Assembly: GCF_036250755.1 (NCBI RefSeq)
Contig: NZ_CP109583.1
Location: forward strand, 5,801,001-5,865,000
DNA: 64,000 nucleotides
Origin: Streptomyces uncialis
Lineage (GTDB): Bacteria > Actinomycetota > Actinomycetes > Streptomycetales > Streptomycetaceae
Direction of reading: 5' to 3'
Notes under the pieces: generated by a model
What the model was told of the DNA's origin: nothing
The model's database searches: none
What the model saw: the letters and a program-made list of their open reading frames with translations, nothing else
Shown: positions 52,115-63,216 of the stretch, piece after piece
Position numbering within the stretch: position 1 is the first letter of the stretch
Layout: every line of letters begins with the position of its first letter
Translations under genes and position numbers: made by a program

Positions 52115-53150
52115 CGTCGTCGCGCGGCGCCTGGGTCCCTTGTGCTGGGCGTACTTCGTTCCTGTGCCGTCGCTCGTGGGTTTCGCGGTTCCCTGCGGGT
52201 CGCCTTCGCTTGCGCTTCCCAGGTCTGTCCTGCTGGACGCACTTCGTTCCTGTGCCGTCGTTCGGTGGTTTCGCGCAGTTCCCCGCGCCCCTTTGGGGCG
52301 CGTCCGGTCGGTTCTTCGGGTCGGTGCCGGTCGGGATTCTCCGTCCTCGCTCCAACGCGCTCGGTACGACGTCCGGTGACCCGACTGGAGAGCATCGGAG
52401 TCTGCGGGCAGAGATTCCCGCCCACCCCCTTACGTGAGTCCTGCGACTGCGCGAGAAGGGTGGTTGAACCCCGGCCTCGGTCGACGCCGGCCCGCAGCCT
52501 GACCCCACCCGCAGCCTGAGAACAGCCCCAGCCTGAGAACAGCCCCAGCCGGGCGCCCCCAAAGGGGCGCGAGGAACTGCGCACCCACCGAGCGACGGCA
52601 CGGGAACAAGTACGTCCAGCCGGACAGACCCAGGGGCGCGGGGAACTGCGCGAGCAACCAAGGACCACCCGCACCCGAACGGGAACCGCAAGAGGCGCCC
52701 CCAAAGGGGCGCGGGGAACTGCGCACCCACCGAACGACGGCCCAGGAACAAGTACGCCCAGCCGGACAGACCCAGGGGCGCGGGGAACTGCGCGAGCAAC
52801 CAAGGACCACCCGCACCCGAACGGGAACCGCAAGAGGCGCCCCCAAAGGGGCGCGGGGAACTGCGCACCCACCGAACGACGGCACAGGAACAAGTTCGCT
52901 CAGCCGGACAGACCCAGGGGCGCGGGGAACTGCGCACCACACGAGCGACGGCGCGGGAACAAGTACGTCCAGCACAGGAAACCTCGGAAGCGCAAGCGAA
53001 GGCGACCTGCGGGGAACTGCGCACCCACGAACGACCCGCACGGGAACAAGTACGCCCAGCGCAGGGGACCTCGGGCGCGCAAGCGAGGGCGAGGGGCGAC
53101 CGGGAAGGGACCGAAAACCCGGTGGCGCAAGCGAAGGCGCCTGGTGGGGG
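52115..53150. repeat. Composite intergenic repeat region D
   Basis: Between DUF3499 and manB. The core is about 52273-52582 (GGTGCCGGTCGGGATTCTCC, GCATCGGAGTCTGCGGGCAG, then AACAGCCCCAGCCTGAG twice). The GGGGCGCGGGGAACTGCGC motif occurs at 52564 (GAGG variant), 52633, 52706, 52775, 52848 and 52917, forming two sets spaced 142 bp apart, plus a partial copy near 53011. GAAGCGCAAGCGAAGGCGAC copies are near 52200 (reversed), 52987 and 53122. Open frames on both strands are repeat artefacts. Confidence 0.9.
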
Positions 53151-53202
53151 AATCGAAGACGGGTACTTTGGGGGCCCAAGAAGACCTCCAGGAGGGTTGG
53201 CC

Positions 53203-54573
53203 GTGGCTGTAGATCTGTCGCAGATCGTGAAGGCGTACGACGTCCGCGGGGTGGTCCCCGACCAGTGGGACGAATCGCTCGCCGAACTGTTCGGCGCGGC
53301 CTTCGCAGAGGTGACCGGCGCCGAGGCGATCGTGACCGGGCACGACATGCGGCCCTCGTCCCCGGGCCTGTCCCGCGCCTTCGCCCGCGGCGCCGCGGCC
53401 CGCGGCGTGGACGTCACCGAGATCGGCCTCTGCTCCACCGACCAGCTCTACTACGCGTCAGGCGACTTCGACCTGCCCGGCGCGATGTTCACCGCGTCGC
53501 ACAACCCGGCCCAGTACAACGGCATCAAGATGTGCCGCGCCGGAGCCGCCCCGGTCGGCCAGGACACCGGCCTGGCCGACATCCGCGCCCTCGTCGAGCG
53601 CTGGTCGGCGGCCGGGGGCAGCGTCCCCGAGCCCGCCGGGACCGCGGGGACCATCACTCAGCGTGACACGTTGAACGACTATGCGGCGTACCTGCGTTCC
53701 CTGGTCGACCTCGCCACGATCCGCCCCCTCAAGGTCGTGGTCGACGCGGGCAACGGCATGGGCGGTCACACCGTGCCCACCGTCTTCGAGGGCCTGCCCC
53801 TCGACCTGGTGCCGATGTACTTCGAGCTGGACGGCACCTTCCCCAACCACGAGGCCAACCCCCTTGACCCGAAGAACATCGTGGATCTCCAGGCCCGCGT
53901 CCGCGAGGAGCGCGCCGATCTGGGCATCGCCTTCGACGGTGACGCCGACCGCTGTTTCGTCGTCGACGAGAACGGCGACCCGGTCTCCCCGTCCGCGATC
54001 ACCGCGCTGGTCGCCTCCCGCGAGCTGGCCAAGCACGGCGGCAAGGGCGTCGTCATCCACAACCTGATCACCTCGTGGTCCGTCCCCGAGGTCGTCCGGG
54101 AGAACGGCGGCACCCCCGTCCGTACCCGCGTCGGTCACTCCTTCATCAAGCAGGAGATGGCCACCACCGGGGCGATCTTCGGCGGCGAGCACTCCGCGCA
54201 CTACTACTTCCGTGACTTCTGGAACGCCGACACGGGCATGCTCGCCGCGCTCCATGTCCTCGCCGCCCTCGGCGGGCAGGACGGCACGCTGTCCGCGCTG
54301 GTCGCCCAGTACGACCGCTACGCGGGCTCCGGCGAGATCAACTCCACCGTGGACGACCAGACCGCCCGGCTCGCCGCCGTGAAGTCGGCGTACCAGGGCC
54401 GCGAGGGCGTCACCATCGACGAACTCGACGGCCTGACGGTCAGCGCCGCCGACTGGTGGTTCAACGTCCGTCCCTCCAACACCGAACCCCTGCTCCGGCT
54501 CAACGCAGAGGCCCGCGAGCAGCCCACGATGGCCAAGGTCCGCGACGAGGTCCTGGAGATCATCCGCGGCTGA
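53203..54573 (+). CDS. manB: Phosphomannomutase / phosphoglucomutase
   Basis: 456 residues from GTG 53203, which follows AGGAGGG. Phosphohexomutase fold: start IVKAYDVRGVVPD, catalytic phosphoserine S99 in FTASHNPAQYNGIK, metal loop DGDADR (D245, D247, D249), sugar-binding FGGEHSAHYYFRD and the C-terminal phosphate site RPSNTEPLLRLNAE. It interconverts mannose-6-phosphate and mannose-1-phosphate, feeding GDP-mannose for glycolipids and glycoproteins. It opens the mannose gene group with the SIS and manA genes. Confidence 0.95.
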   Translation: MAVDLSQIVKAYDVRGVVPDQWDESLAELFGAAFAEVTGAEAIVTGHDMRPSSPGLSRAFARGAAARGVDVTEIGLCSTDQLYYASGDFDLPGAMFTASHNPAQYNGIKMCRAGAAPVGQDTGLADIRALVERWSAAGGSVPEPAGTAGTITQRDTLNDYAAYLRSLVDLATIRPLKVVVDAGNGMGGHTVPTVFEGLPLDLVPMYFELDGTFPNHEANPLDPKNIVDLQARVREERADLGIAFDGDADRCFVVDENGDPVSPSAITALVASRELAKHGGKGVVIHNLITSWSVPEVVRENGGTPVRTRVGHSFIKQEMATTGAIFGGEHSAHYYFRDFWNADTGMLAALHVLAALGGQDGTLSALVAQYDRYAGSGEINSTVDDQTARLAAVKSAYQGREGVTIDELDGLTVSAADWWFNVRPSNTEPLLRLNAEAREQPTMAKVRDEVLEIIRG

Positions 54574-54892
54574 GCCGACGAACGCGGGCCCCCGCACCGG
54601 ACGTACGGCACCGGGCGCCCCGCTCACCTCGCCCCACCCCGCCGGGTACCGGAAGGCCACCACTTCCGGTACCCGGCGGTCCCTGTTCCGCAGTGCGGTA
54701 CCCGCCGCACCCGCGGTCCGCCCGTCGCCGCCGATCCCGCCCGGCCGAGGGCAAGGGCGAGGACACCGCGCGGGTATCGGGAAACCGCCGCGATCGGGAC
54801 CCCGCACGTCCCGCGACGGCCGGGGCACAGCGGTACGCTGACCAGGCCGCGGACCCGACCCCCCGCGCCCGCCACCGGAAGGAACCACCGAC
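54574..54892. other. Spacer between manB and the Trm112 gene
   Basis: 319 bp of GC-rich sequence. The segment 54640-54690 contains repeated GGTACC steps, with CCGGGTACCGGAAG and TTCCGGTACCCGG forming a 13-bp-armed hairpin that may terminate manB transcription. No gene seen. Confidence 0.5.
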
Positions 54893-55063
54893 ATGCCGCT
54901 CGAAGCCGGTCTCCTGGAGATCCTGGCCTGCCCGGCCTGCCACGCCCCCCTGGAGGAGACGGAGGCGGAGCTGATCTGCACCGGCGGGGACTGCGGCCTG
55001 GCCTACCCCGTCCGCGACGGCATCCCCGTACTCCTCGTCGACGAGGCCCGCCGCCCCGCGTAA
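54893..55063 (+). CDS. Trm112 family protein
   Basis: 56 residues, ATG 54893 after GGAAGGAACCACC. Zinc-binding cysteines C13, C16, C29 and C34 ([17 protein letters not shown]) and [16 protein letters not shown] are the family signature. In other organisms Trm112-like proteins activate methyltransferases; bacterial ones are often simply conserved near sugar genes. It is normal length. Confidence 0.92.
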   Translation: MPLEAGLLEILACPACHAPLEETEAELICTGGDCGLAYPVRDGIPVLLVDEARRPA

Positions 55064-55659
55064 GGGCACCCGGCGCGGTACCGGACCCGGCCCGCCCGAG
55101 GTCCGGCGACGGCAGGTGGCGACGGCACGGCACACCCCGACCGGCGCCGACGGCGACGCCCGTACCACCGGGCGCCTCCCACCCGGGGCCCACTCCGGCG
55201 ACCGTCCGGCCGCCGACAGGCGATCCCCGCCACCGCACCCCGGCCGCCCGCCGGTCCCGCGCACCCACCGCCCGCCACCGGGACCACCCGCCGCACGGAC
55301 CCCGGCCCAGCGCCGACCCGTACCGGACCGGCTCCGGACCGGCGCAGGACCGGTACCCACGCCGACCGGTACCGGACCGGCTCAGGACGGCACCACGCCG
55401 ATCGGTACCGGACCCGGCCAAGGAACGGCACCACGCCCCCGCCCGGCCCACCGCCACGCCGCCCACCGCACCGCACGCCACGGCACCCGGGCCGCCGCAC
55501 CCACACCCGGCACCCGACCGTCCCGCACCACCCCAACCCCGCACCCGCACCGCAGCAGCACCCCGCCAGCCCCGCACCCGCACCGCACCCGCCCCTCGGG
55601 GCCCCGCCCGTACCACCGCTCAGCGAACACAACCGCACAGCGAATCGGAGGCCGCTCCC
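55064..55659. other. Low-complexity spacer before the SIS gene
   Basis: 596 bp of C/A-rich sequence without a credible gene. It contains near-repeats of GGTACCGGACCGGCTC (around 55318-55385) and long CCGCACC-type tracts. No promoter could be singled out. Confidence 0.5.
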
Positions 55660-56802
55660 ATGCTCGACGAATCGCTGCTGGACGAGCCCGAGGCACTCGC
55701 CACGGCCGACCGGCGCGGACTGCTCCGGGGCGCCGCCGAGGCCGGTGCCCGCGTCCGCACCGCCGCCCGGCACGCAGCCGAGGCAGGCGTCAGCGCGCTC
55801 ACCCCGGACGGCCGCCCCCGCGCCGTCCTCATGGCCGGCCCCGGCGCCGCCGCTACCTGCGCCGCCGACATCCTCGGCACCCTCGCGGGCGCCGCGTGCC
55901 CCGTCGTCCCGCTCCGGCCCACCGGGGTCGCCCCCGTCGCCGGAGCCCTGCGCTGGACCCTGCCCGGCTGGGCCGGACCCGTCGACCTGCTGCTGATCGC
56001 GACCCCGGACGGCACCGAACCCGGACTCGCGCAGCTCGCCGAACAGGCGTACCGGCGGGGCTGCACGGTCGTCGCCGTCGCCCCCGCCCGGACCCCGGTC
56101 GCCGAAGCCGTCGGCGCGGCGCACGGGCTGAGCCTGCCGATGGCCACCGCCCCCTACGAACAGGACGAACCCGAAGCGGCGTCCGCGCCCGGCGCCCTGT
56201 GGGCCCTGCTCACCCCGCTGCTGCTGCTCCTCGACCGCACCGGACTCATCGACGCGCCCGCCGCCACCCTCGAACTGGTCGCGGACCGCCTCGACCGCAC
56301 CGCCGAACGCTGCGGCCCCGCCGTCGCCACCTACACCAACGCGGCCAAGACCCTCGCCTCCGAACTCGCGGAGTCCCTGCCGCTGATCTGGACCGAGGGC
56401 CCCGCCGCCGGACCCGTCGGCCGCCGCTTCGCCGCCGCCATCGGCGAACTCGCCGGCCGCCCCGCCCTCCCCGCGGAACTCCCCGAGGCCCTGCCCGCGC
56501 ACGGCGCCCTCCTCGTCGGCGGACTCGCCGCGGGCGCGAACCCCGACGACTTCTTCCGCGACCGCGTCGAGGAGGCCCAGGCCCTGCGCGCCCGGGTCGT
56601 CCTGCTGCGCGACCGCCCCACCGGCGGCCTCAGCGCCGCCCCCGCCGCCCGGGAACTCGCCCTCGGCCACGACACCGCCCTCAGCGAACTCGAACCCGAC
56701 CCCGGTACGGGCGACCCCGGCGGCCCACTGGAGAACCTCGCCGAACTGATCGCCGTCACGGATTTCGCCGCCGTTTACCTGGCGCTCGCTTCGAGGGCCT
56801 GA
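55660..56802 (+). CDS. SIS-domain protein (bifunctional phosphoglucose/phosphomannose isomerase-like)
   Basis: 380 residues. An N-terminal helix-rich start (LLDEPEALATADRRGLLRGA), a sugar-isomerase (SIS) fold (DLLLIATPDGTEPGLAQLAE; GCTVVAVAPARTP) and a C-terminal phosphoglucose/phosphomannose isomerase-like domain are present. Located between manB and manA, as in other actinomycetes. Several residues of true isomerases are not obvious, so a regulatory or substrate-binding role is possible. Confidence 0.85.
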   Translation: MLDESLLDEPEALATADRRGLLRGAAEAGARVRTAARHAAEAGVSALTPDGRPRAVLMAGPGAAATCAADILGTLAGAACPVVPLRPTGVAPVAGALRWTLPGWAGPVDLLLIATPDGTEPGLAQLAEQAYRRGCTVVAVAPARTPVAEAVGAAHGLSLPMATAPYEQDEPEAASAPGALWALLTPLLLLLDRTGLIDAPAATLELVADRLDRTAERCGPAVATYTNAAKTLASELAESLPLIWTEGPAAGPVGRRFAAAIGELAGRPALPAELPEALPAHGALLVGGLAAGANPDDFFRDRVEEAQALRARVVLLRDRPTGGLSAAPAARELALGHDTALSELEPDPGTGDPGGPLENLAELIAVTDFAAVYLALASRA

Positions 56803-56920
56803 CCTTGACCCCGGGGCCCCGCCCCGGGCCCGCCCCGCGCCGCCGCACCATGCCGGCGGTCCGCATGGAACCCGCGCGCGGGGCACCCACCGCCGTACCC
56901 GTACGAAGAAGGAGATCGCC

Positions 56921-58165
56921 ATGGACCGCCTCGACAACACCATCCGCCCCTACGCCTGGGGCTCCGTCACCGCCATCCCGCGACTCCTCGGTACGGAACC
57001 CACCGGCGAACCACAGGCCGAGATGTGGATGGGCGCCCACCCCGGCGCCCCCTCCCGCACCGCGCGCGGCACCCTCGCCGACGTCATCGACGCCGACCCC
57101 CGGGGCACCCTCGGCACCCCCGCCGTGGAGCGGTTCGGACCCCGGCTGCCGTTCCTCCTCAAGATCCTCGCCGCGGGCGCCCCGGTCTCCCTCCAGGTCC
57201 ACCCCGACCTGCCCCAGGCCCAGCGGGGACACGCCCGCGAGGACCGGCTCCGCATCCCCCTCGACGCCCCGCACCGCACCTACAAGGACGCCAACCACAA
57301 ACCCGAGCTGATCTGCGCGCTCACCCCCTTCGAGGGCCTGTGCGGCTTCCGCGAACCCACCGCCACCGCCGATCTGCTGACCCGCCTCGGCGTGGACTCC
57401 CTCAAGCCGTACGCCGACATGCTGCGCGCCCACCCGCCCGAGGCCGCCCTGCGCGAGGCCCTCACCGCGTTCCTCACCGCCGACCGCGCCGAGATCGCGG
57501 CCACGGTCGCCGAGGCGGCCCAGGCCTGCGACCGCCTCGCCCGCTACGAGGACCCCGCCACCGGCAACCCCACCGGCAGCGCGACCGGCGGCACGTCCGG
57601 CACCCCCGCCCCGGGCCCCGCCTCCGCCTACGCCGCCTACGCGTCCCTCGCCCACCACTACCCCGGCGACCCGGGCGTACTGGCCGCGATGCTCCTGCAC
57701 CACGTACGGCTCCAGCCCGGCGAAGCGCTGTTCCTCGGCGCGGGCGTCCCGCACACCTACCTCCAGGGCCTCGGCGTCGAGATCATGGCCAACTCCGACA
57801 ACGTCCTGCGCTGCGGCCTCACCCCCAAGCACATCGACGTCCCCGAACTCCTGCGCGTCGTCCGCTTCGAGGCCGCCGACCCCGGCATCCTGCGCCCCGA
57901 GGCGTCCCCCGACGGCGAAGAGGTCTACGACACCCCCATCGACGAGTTCCGGCTCTCCCGCCTCGTCCACCCCGAGGGCGCCGTCCCCGCCACCCTCACC
58001 GCCGACACCCCGCAGATCGTCATGTGCACCGCCGGCACCGTCACCCTGCACGGCGAAGGACCCGACGAGACCCTCCCCCCCGGCGCGTCCGTCTTCGTCC
58101 CGGCCGGTGAGAAGACCCGGCTGACCGGCGCCGGAACCGTCTTCCGCGCCACCGTGGTGATCTGA
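56921..58165 (+). CDS. manA: Mannose-6-phosphate isomerase, class I
   Basis: 414 residues from ATG 56921 (AGAAGGAGA upstream). The type I PMI cupin signatures are visible: N-terminal IRPYAWGSVTAIPRLLG, the zinc-binding SLQVHPDLPQAQRGHARED, YKDANHKPELICALTPFEG, and LFLGAGVPHTYLQGLGVEIM with NSDNVLRCGLTPKH. It interconverts fructose-6-phosphate and mannose-6-phosphate, supplying ManB. Confidence 0.96.
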   Translation: MDRLDNTIRPYAWGSVTAIPRLLGTEPTGEPQAEMWMGAHPGAPSRTARGTLADVIDADPRGTLGTPAVERFGPRLPFLLKILAAGAPVSLQVHPDLPQAQRGHAREDRLRIPLDAPHRTYKDANHKPELICALTPFEGLCGFREPTATADLLTRLGVDSLKPYADMLRAHPPEAALREALTAFLTADRAEIAATVAEAAQACDRLARYEDPATGNPTGSATGGTSGTPAPGPASAYAAYASLAHHYPGDPGVLAAMLLHHVRLQPGEALFLGAGVPHTYLQGLGVEIMANSDNVLRCGLTPKHIDVPELLRVVRFEAADPGILRPEASPDGEEVYDTPIDEFRLSRLVHPEGAVPATLTADTPQIVMCTAGTVTLHGEGPDETLPPGASVFVPAGEKTRLTGAGTVFRATVVI

Positions 58166-58417
58166 CCGCGCCCCCCGCCACGCCCACGGCACCCCCCGCC
58201 ACACCGACCCGTACGGCCACGAACGAGTGATCGGCACGACGCGGGGGGTACGCAACCCGCGTCCGTACCCGTACGATCCCGCCTCTGTGCACGACTCCAC
58301 CGCAACCCGTACCACCCGCAACACCGGCACCGTCACCCTCAGTACACACACGGGTACCGGCACCCGACAGGCGTCGGCCCCAGAGCGCCGCACCAGGCGA
58401 AGGGACACCACGTACAC

Positions 58418-59398
58418 ATGAGTGCGTCAGGCGGAACCAAGGCGATCGTGGCGGCCCTCGTCGCCAACCTCGCGATCGCGGTCGCGAAATTCGTCGCGTT
58501 CCTCTTCAGCGGCTCCTCGTCCATGCTCGCCGAGAGCGTCCACTCCATGGCCGACTCCGGCAACCAGGGCCTGCTCCTCCTCGGCGGACGCAAGGCCAAA
58601 CGCGAGGCCACCCCGCAACACCCCTTCGGCTACGGCCGCGAGCGCTACATCTACGCCTTCCTCGTCTCCATCGTGCTCTTCTCCGTCGGCGGCATGTTCG
58701 CCATCTACGAGGGCTACGAGAAGATCAAGCACCCCCACGCCATCGAGAACTGGTACTGGCCCGTCGGCGTCCTCGTCTTCGCGATCATCGCCGAGACCAT
58801 CTCCTTCCGCACCGCCATCCAGGAGTCCAACGCCGTCCGCGGCTCCCTCTCCTGGAAGGAGTTCGTCCGCCGCGCCAAGGCCCCCGAACTCCCCGTCGTC
58901 CTCCTGGAGGACCTCGGCGCACTCGTCGGCCTCTTCCTCGCCCTCGCGGGCGTCTCCCTCGCCCTCGCCACCGGCGACGGCCTCTGGGACGGCATCGGCA
59001 CCCTCTGCATCGGCGTCCTGCTGATCCTCATCGCCCTCGTCCTCGCCGCCGAGACCAAATCCCTCCTCCTCGGCGAAGCCGCCGGCACCGACGACATCAA
59101 GAAGATCGAGACCGCCCTCGTCGACGGCGTCACCGTCACCCGCCTCATCCACATGCGGACCCTCCACCTCGGCCCCGAGGAACTCCTCGTCGCCGCCAAG
59201 ATCGGCGTCCAGCACGACAACACCGCCGCCCAGGTCGCCGCCGCCATCGACGCCGCCGAGACCCGCGTACGCGACGCCTGCCCCATCGCCCGCGTCATCT
59301 ACCTCGAACCCGACGTCTACAGCGACACCGAAGCGGCCAAGGGAGCCGACCCCGAAGCCACCCCCGGCGGCCCCCTCGCCCCACCCGCCGCCCCCTGA
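58418..59398 (+). CDS. Cation diffusion facilitator family transporter
   Basis: 326 residues. Membrane helices include AIVAALVANLAIAVAKFVAF, FLVSIVLFSVGGMFAIYEGY and VGVLVFAIIAETISF, plus two more. The metal-binding HxxxD of helix 2 is H42-D46 (ESVHSMADSGNQ), with a second acidic site at LLEDLGALVG. The cytoplasmic C-terminal domain (~205-310, LHLGPEELLVAAKIG) is the CDF dimerisation domain. It probably exports Zn, Mn or another divalent cation; the ion cannot be inferred. Confidence 0.93.
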   Translation: MSASGGTKAIVAALVANLAIAVAKFVAFLFSGSSSMLAESVHSMADSGNQGLLLLGGRKAKREATPQHPFGYGRERYIYAFLVSIVLFSVGGMFAIYEGYEKIKHPHAIENWYWPVGVLVFAIIAETISFRTAIQESNAVRGSLSWKEFVRRAKAPELPVVLLEDLGALVGLFLALAGVSLALATGDGLWDGIGTLCIGVLLILIALVLAAETKSLLLGEAAGTDDIKKIETALVDGVTVTRLIHMRTLHLGPEELLVAAKIGVQHDNTAAQVAAAIDAAETRVRDACPIARVIYLEPDVYSDTEAAKGADPEATPGGPLAPPAAP

Positions 59399-59485
59399 CA
59401 CCGCGCCCCGCCCGACCCGCCACCACAACGGCCGGAACCGGACCGTCCGCACCACGCCCCCTGGGGCCCGGCCACCCACCGGTGT

Positions 59486-59519
59486 TAGATTCGTCAGCAG
59501 AGCCAGACGTCGCTGCTGA
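59486..59519 (+). promoter_or_regulatory. Candidate promoter and 5'-leader hairpin of ahcY
   Basis: TAGATT (59486-59491) resembles a -10 element. It is followed at once by TCAGCAG (59494-59500) and CTGCTGA (59513-59519), a perfect 7-bp stem near the predicted transcript start, with ~150 nt of leader before ahcY. It does not match the SAH riboswitch consensus known to me. Confidence 0.4.
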
Positions 59520-59671
59520 TGGCGGTCGGGCGGCCCGCACGCCGGGCCCACCGAGGGAGAGAGGGCCTCCGACGGACTGCGCTGCGCACCACGACCGGGC
59601 ATTCCTGTGCCCGCCCGCCACCGCGCAGACCAGCCGACCCCACCTCGACCCATCACGAGGAGCAGCTCCCT

Positions 59672-61129
<1,458 letters not shown>

Positions 61130-61168
61130 TCCGCCCCCGCGGAACCAGCAGCACACCGGCAGGACCAA

Positions 61169-61203
61169 GGCAGGCCCCCGCACCCCCGTGCCGGGGGCCT
61201 GCC
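61169..61203 (+). terminator. Terminator after ahcY
   Basis: Arms GGCAGGCCCCCG (61169-61180) and CGGGGGCCTGCC (61192-61203), with inner GCAC/GTGC pairing; 40 bp after the stop. Confidence 0.8.
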
Positions 61204-61316
61204 CCTTGCCCACCGGCCCCGACCACCCGGACCGGCACACCCGCCACACGGCCACCGCGCCCCACCGGAACAGCGGCACACCCCGCGACCGGAGATCAGA
61301 ACGACCGAGGACCCCG

Positions 61317-61931
61317 ATGCCCCGCGGCCACTACTCGCTCCACGACCCGCACGACCACACCCCCCTCGGCGAAGAACACTTCCACTGCGCCCCCGGCCCC
61401 TCCGGCTGGCGCTACGTCTCCCAACGCGTCGACCCCACCGGCGACCACTCCGGCTCCGTCGACCTCGCACTCGACGAACTCGGCCGCCCCATCCGCCTCG
61501 AACTCAACGCCGCGAGCTGGCAGGTACGCGGCGCCGCCATCGACGGCGTCACCTGGGTACGCACCGACCCCACCGGAACCCACGCCACCGAAGGCAACGT
61601 CCCCGCCCACGCCTTCACCGGCACATCCCCCGCCTTCCTGATCGCCACCGCCCGACTGCTGCGCCTCACCCCGGACACCACCGCCACCCGGGTACGCCTG
61701 GTCGCCTTCACCGACCCGGTCCTCGCACCCCGCACCGTCGACCAGTCCTGGGCCCTGGTGAACAGACAAACACACACCACTGACAACGCCCCCCTGACCG
61801 TGGACGAGTACCAGGTCACCGCCCTGGACACCGGCGAACAGCACAGCGTCCACCTCAGCGGCGACGTCGTCCTCTCCGCCCCCGGCATCGAGCTGGAGAA
61901 CCTGGAGACCCCGCCGTCCGTCTTCGACTGA
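61317..61931 (+). CDS. Hypothetical protein, conserved in Streptomyces
   Basis: 204 residues from ATG 61317. No recognised domain. It has a beta-rich pattern (SGSVDLALDELGRPIRLELN; WALVNRQTHTTDNAPLTVDE; EYQVTALDTGEQHSVHLSGD) and an unusually regular strand-turn-strand layout, suggesting a lipocalin- or heme-binding-like barrel; this is only an impression. It is located between ahcY and the RDD gene, as in related genomes. Confidence 0.65.
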   Translation: MPRGHYSLHDPHDHTPLGEEHFHCAPGPSGWRYVSQRVDPTGDHSGSVDLALDELGRPIRLELNAASWQVRGAAIDGVTWVRTDPTGTHATEGNVPAHAFTGTSPAFLIATARLLRLTPDTTATRVRLVAFTDPVLAPRTVDQSWALVNRQTHTTDNAPLTVDEYQVTALDTGEQHSVHLSGDVVLSAPGIELENLETPPSVFD

Positions 61932-62015
61932 CCGGCCGCCCCCTCACGAACCGGACCACGACCACAGGACCACGGGCACGGCACCACGGGCACGGGAGAG
62001 ATCACCGGTACGGCA

Positions 62016-63122
62016 TCACGAAGGCGGCGCGAACCCCGTGGCCCGACGCCCCTCGCCCCCCGGCTCCCGCACCGCACCGGAACCGGCGGAACCCCCCGGA
62101 GCGGCGGCAGCGCCCGCACCCGGCCCGCCCGGCACCCCGGACGCGGGCCCCGGCGCCCCAGGCGGCACGAACCCCCCGGGCGCCACGAAAGCCCCGGCCC
62201 CGCCGGCCCCACCGACCGACGGCTCACCGCCGCCGGGATACCCGGCCCCACCGGGACGGCCAGGCCCACCGGGATACGCGGGCCCGCCCGGATACCCGGA
62301 CCCCGCGTACCCAGGTCCCGGATACCCGGCAACCGCCCCCGCCCCCCACCCGGCGGCCCCGCCGCCCCCGGCGAACGCACGGCGCGCGTCACGCGTCTGC
62401 CGCTCGTGCACCACGGCCGCCAGGAACGCGGCCGGCGGCACCCCCGGCGGCACGTCCGCCCCCGTCCGCCCGGCCAGCTCGCCCGCGAGCCGCCGCGCCA
62501 TCGCCGACCCGACCTGCGGATCGAGCTGGGACATCCGCGTCAGGTACTGCCGCACCGCCAGCCACAGCTCGTCCGGCACCCCCGACAGATCCAGCCCCGA
62601 GAACCGCCCGGCGAGCCACGGAGGCGGCGCGGGAACGAACCCACCGCGCCCACCCGGCACCCGTTCCCGTACGACGAGGGTCCCCCCGAACACATCCCCG
62701 AGCCTGCGCCCCCGCTCGGACACCAGCGACGCGATGCTCGCCACCGTCCCGAACGTCAGCAGGATCTCGATCATCCCCATCCCGCCGCGCACCAGCGCGT
62801 GCCGGAACCGGATCGGCCCGCCGTCGTCCCGCACCACCCGCAGCCCGCACGCCAGCTTCCCCAGCGAACGCCCGTGGGTCAGGGTCTCGACGGCTATGGG
62901 TATCCCCACCAGCACCAGCAGGAACGTCGCCACGGTGATCGCCGCCAGGGCCGCCTCGTCCAGCGAGGCGGTGGCCGCTATCAGGCCCGTCATCACCAGG
63001 AAGTAGACCGCGAACGCCGCGGCAAGGTCGATCACCACGGCCAGGGCGCGGCTCGGCAGCTTCGCGGGCCGCAGCTCCAGCGCCACCGCTTCGCCCGTCA
63101 CCAGATCACTCACGATCGTCAT
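62016..63122 (-). CDS. RDD family membrane protein with Pro/Gly-rich tail
   Basis: 368 residues from ATG 63122 (GGAGGAGGG upstream). The RDD domain (~20-160) has the R-D-D residues in LPSRALAVVIDLAAAFAVYF, a GRSLGKLACGLRVVRDDGG segment and RRLGDVFGGTLVV. About three membrane helices are expected. The C-terminal ~120 residues are Gly/Pro/Tyr-rich (GYPGGPAYPGGPGRPGG), a flexible tail. RDD proteins may be ion antiporters or membrane scaffolds. It diverges from the SpoIIM gene with 94 bp between starts. Confidence 0.88.
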   Translation of the reverse strand: MTIVSDLVTGEAVALELRPAKLPSRALAVVIDLAAAFAVYFLVMTGLIAATASLDEAALAAITVATFLLVLVGIPIAVETLTHGRSLGKLACGLRVVRDDGGPIRFRHALVRGGMGMIEILLTFGTVASIASLVSERGRRLGDVFGGTLVVRERVPGGRGGFVPAPPPWLAGRFSGLDLSGVPDELWLAVRQYLTRMSQLDPQVGSAMARRLAGELAGRTGADVPPGVPPAAFLAAVVHERQTRDARRAFAGGGGAAGWGAGAVAGYPGPGYAGSGYPGGPAYPGGPGRPGGAGYPGGGEPSVGGAGGAGAFVAPGGFVPPGAPGPASGVPGGPGAGAAAAPGGSAGSGAVREPGGEGRRATGFAPPS

Positions 63123-63216
63123 CCCTCCTCCGCCCTGGCCTGCCCCGGGCACAGCCAGTCTGCCAAGCTGAAACGCGTCGCCGCAGTACGGACGAGCCCG
63201 AGGAGCAGCCGAACCG

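Noticed and set aside
59400..59671. SAH riboswitch upstream of ahcY
   Set aside because: The conserved core segments of the SAH riboswitch known to me (such as GCCAGGCUC) are not found.
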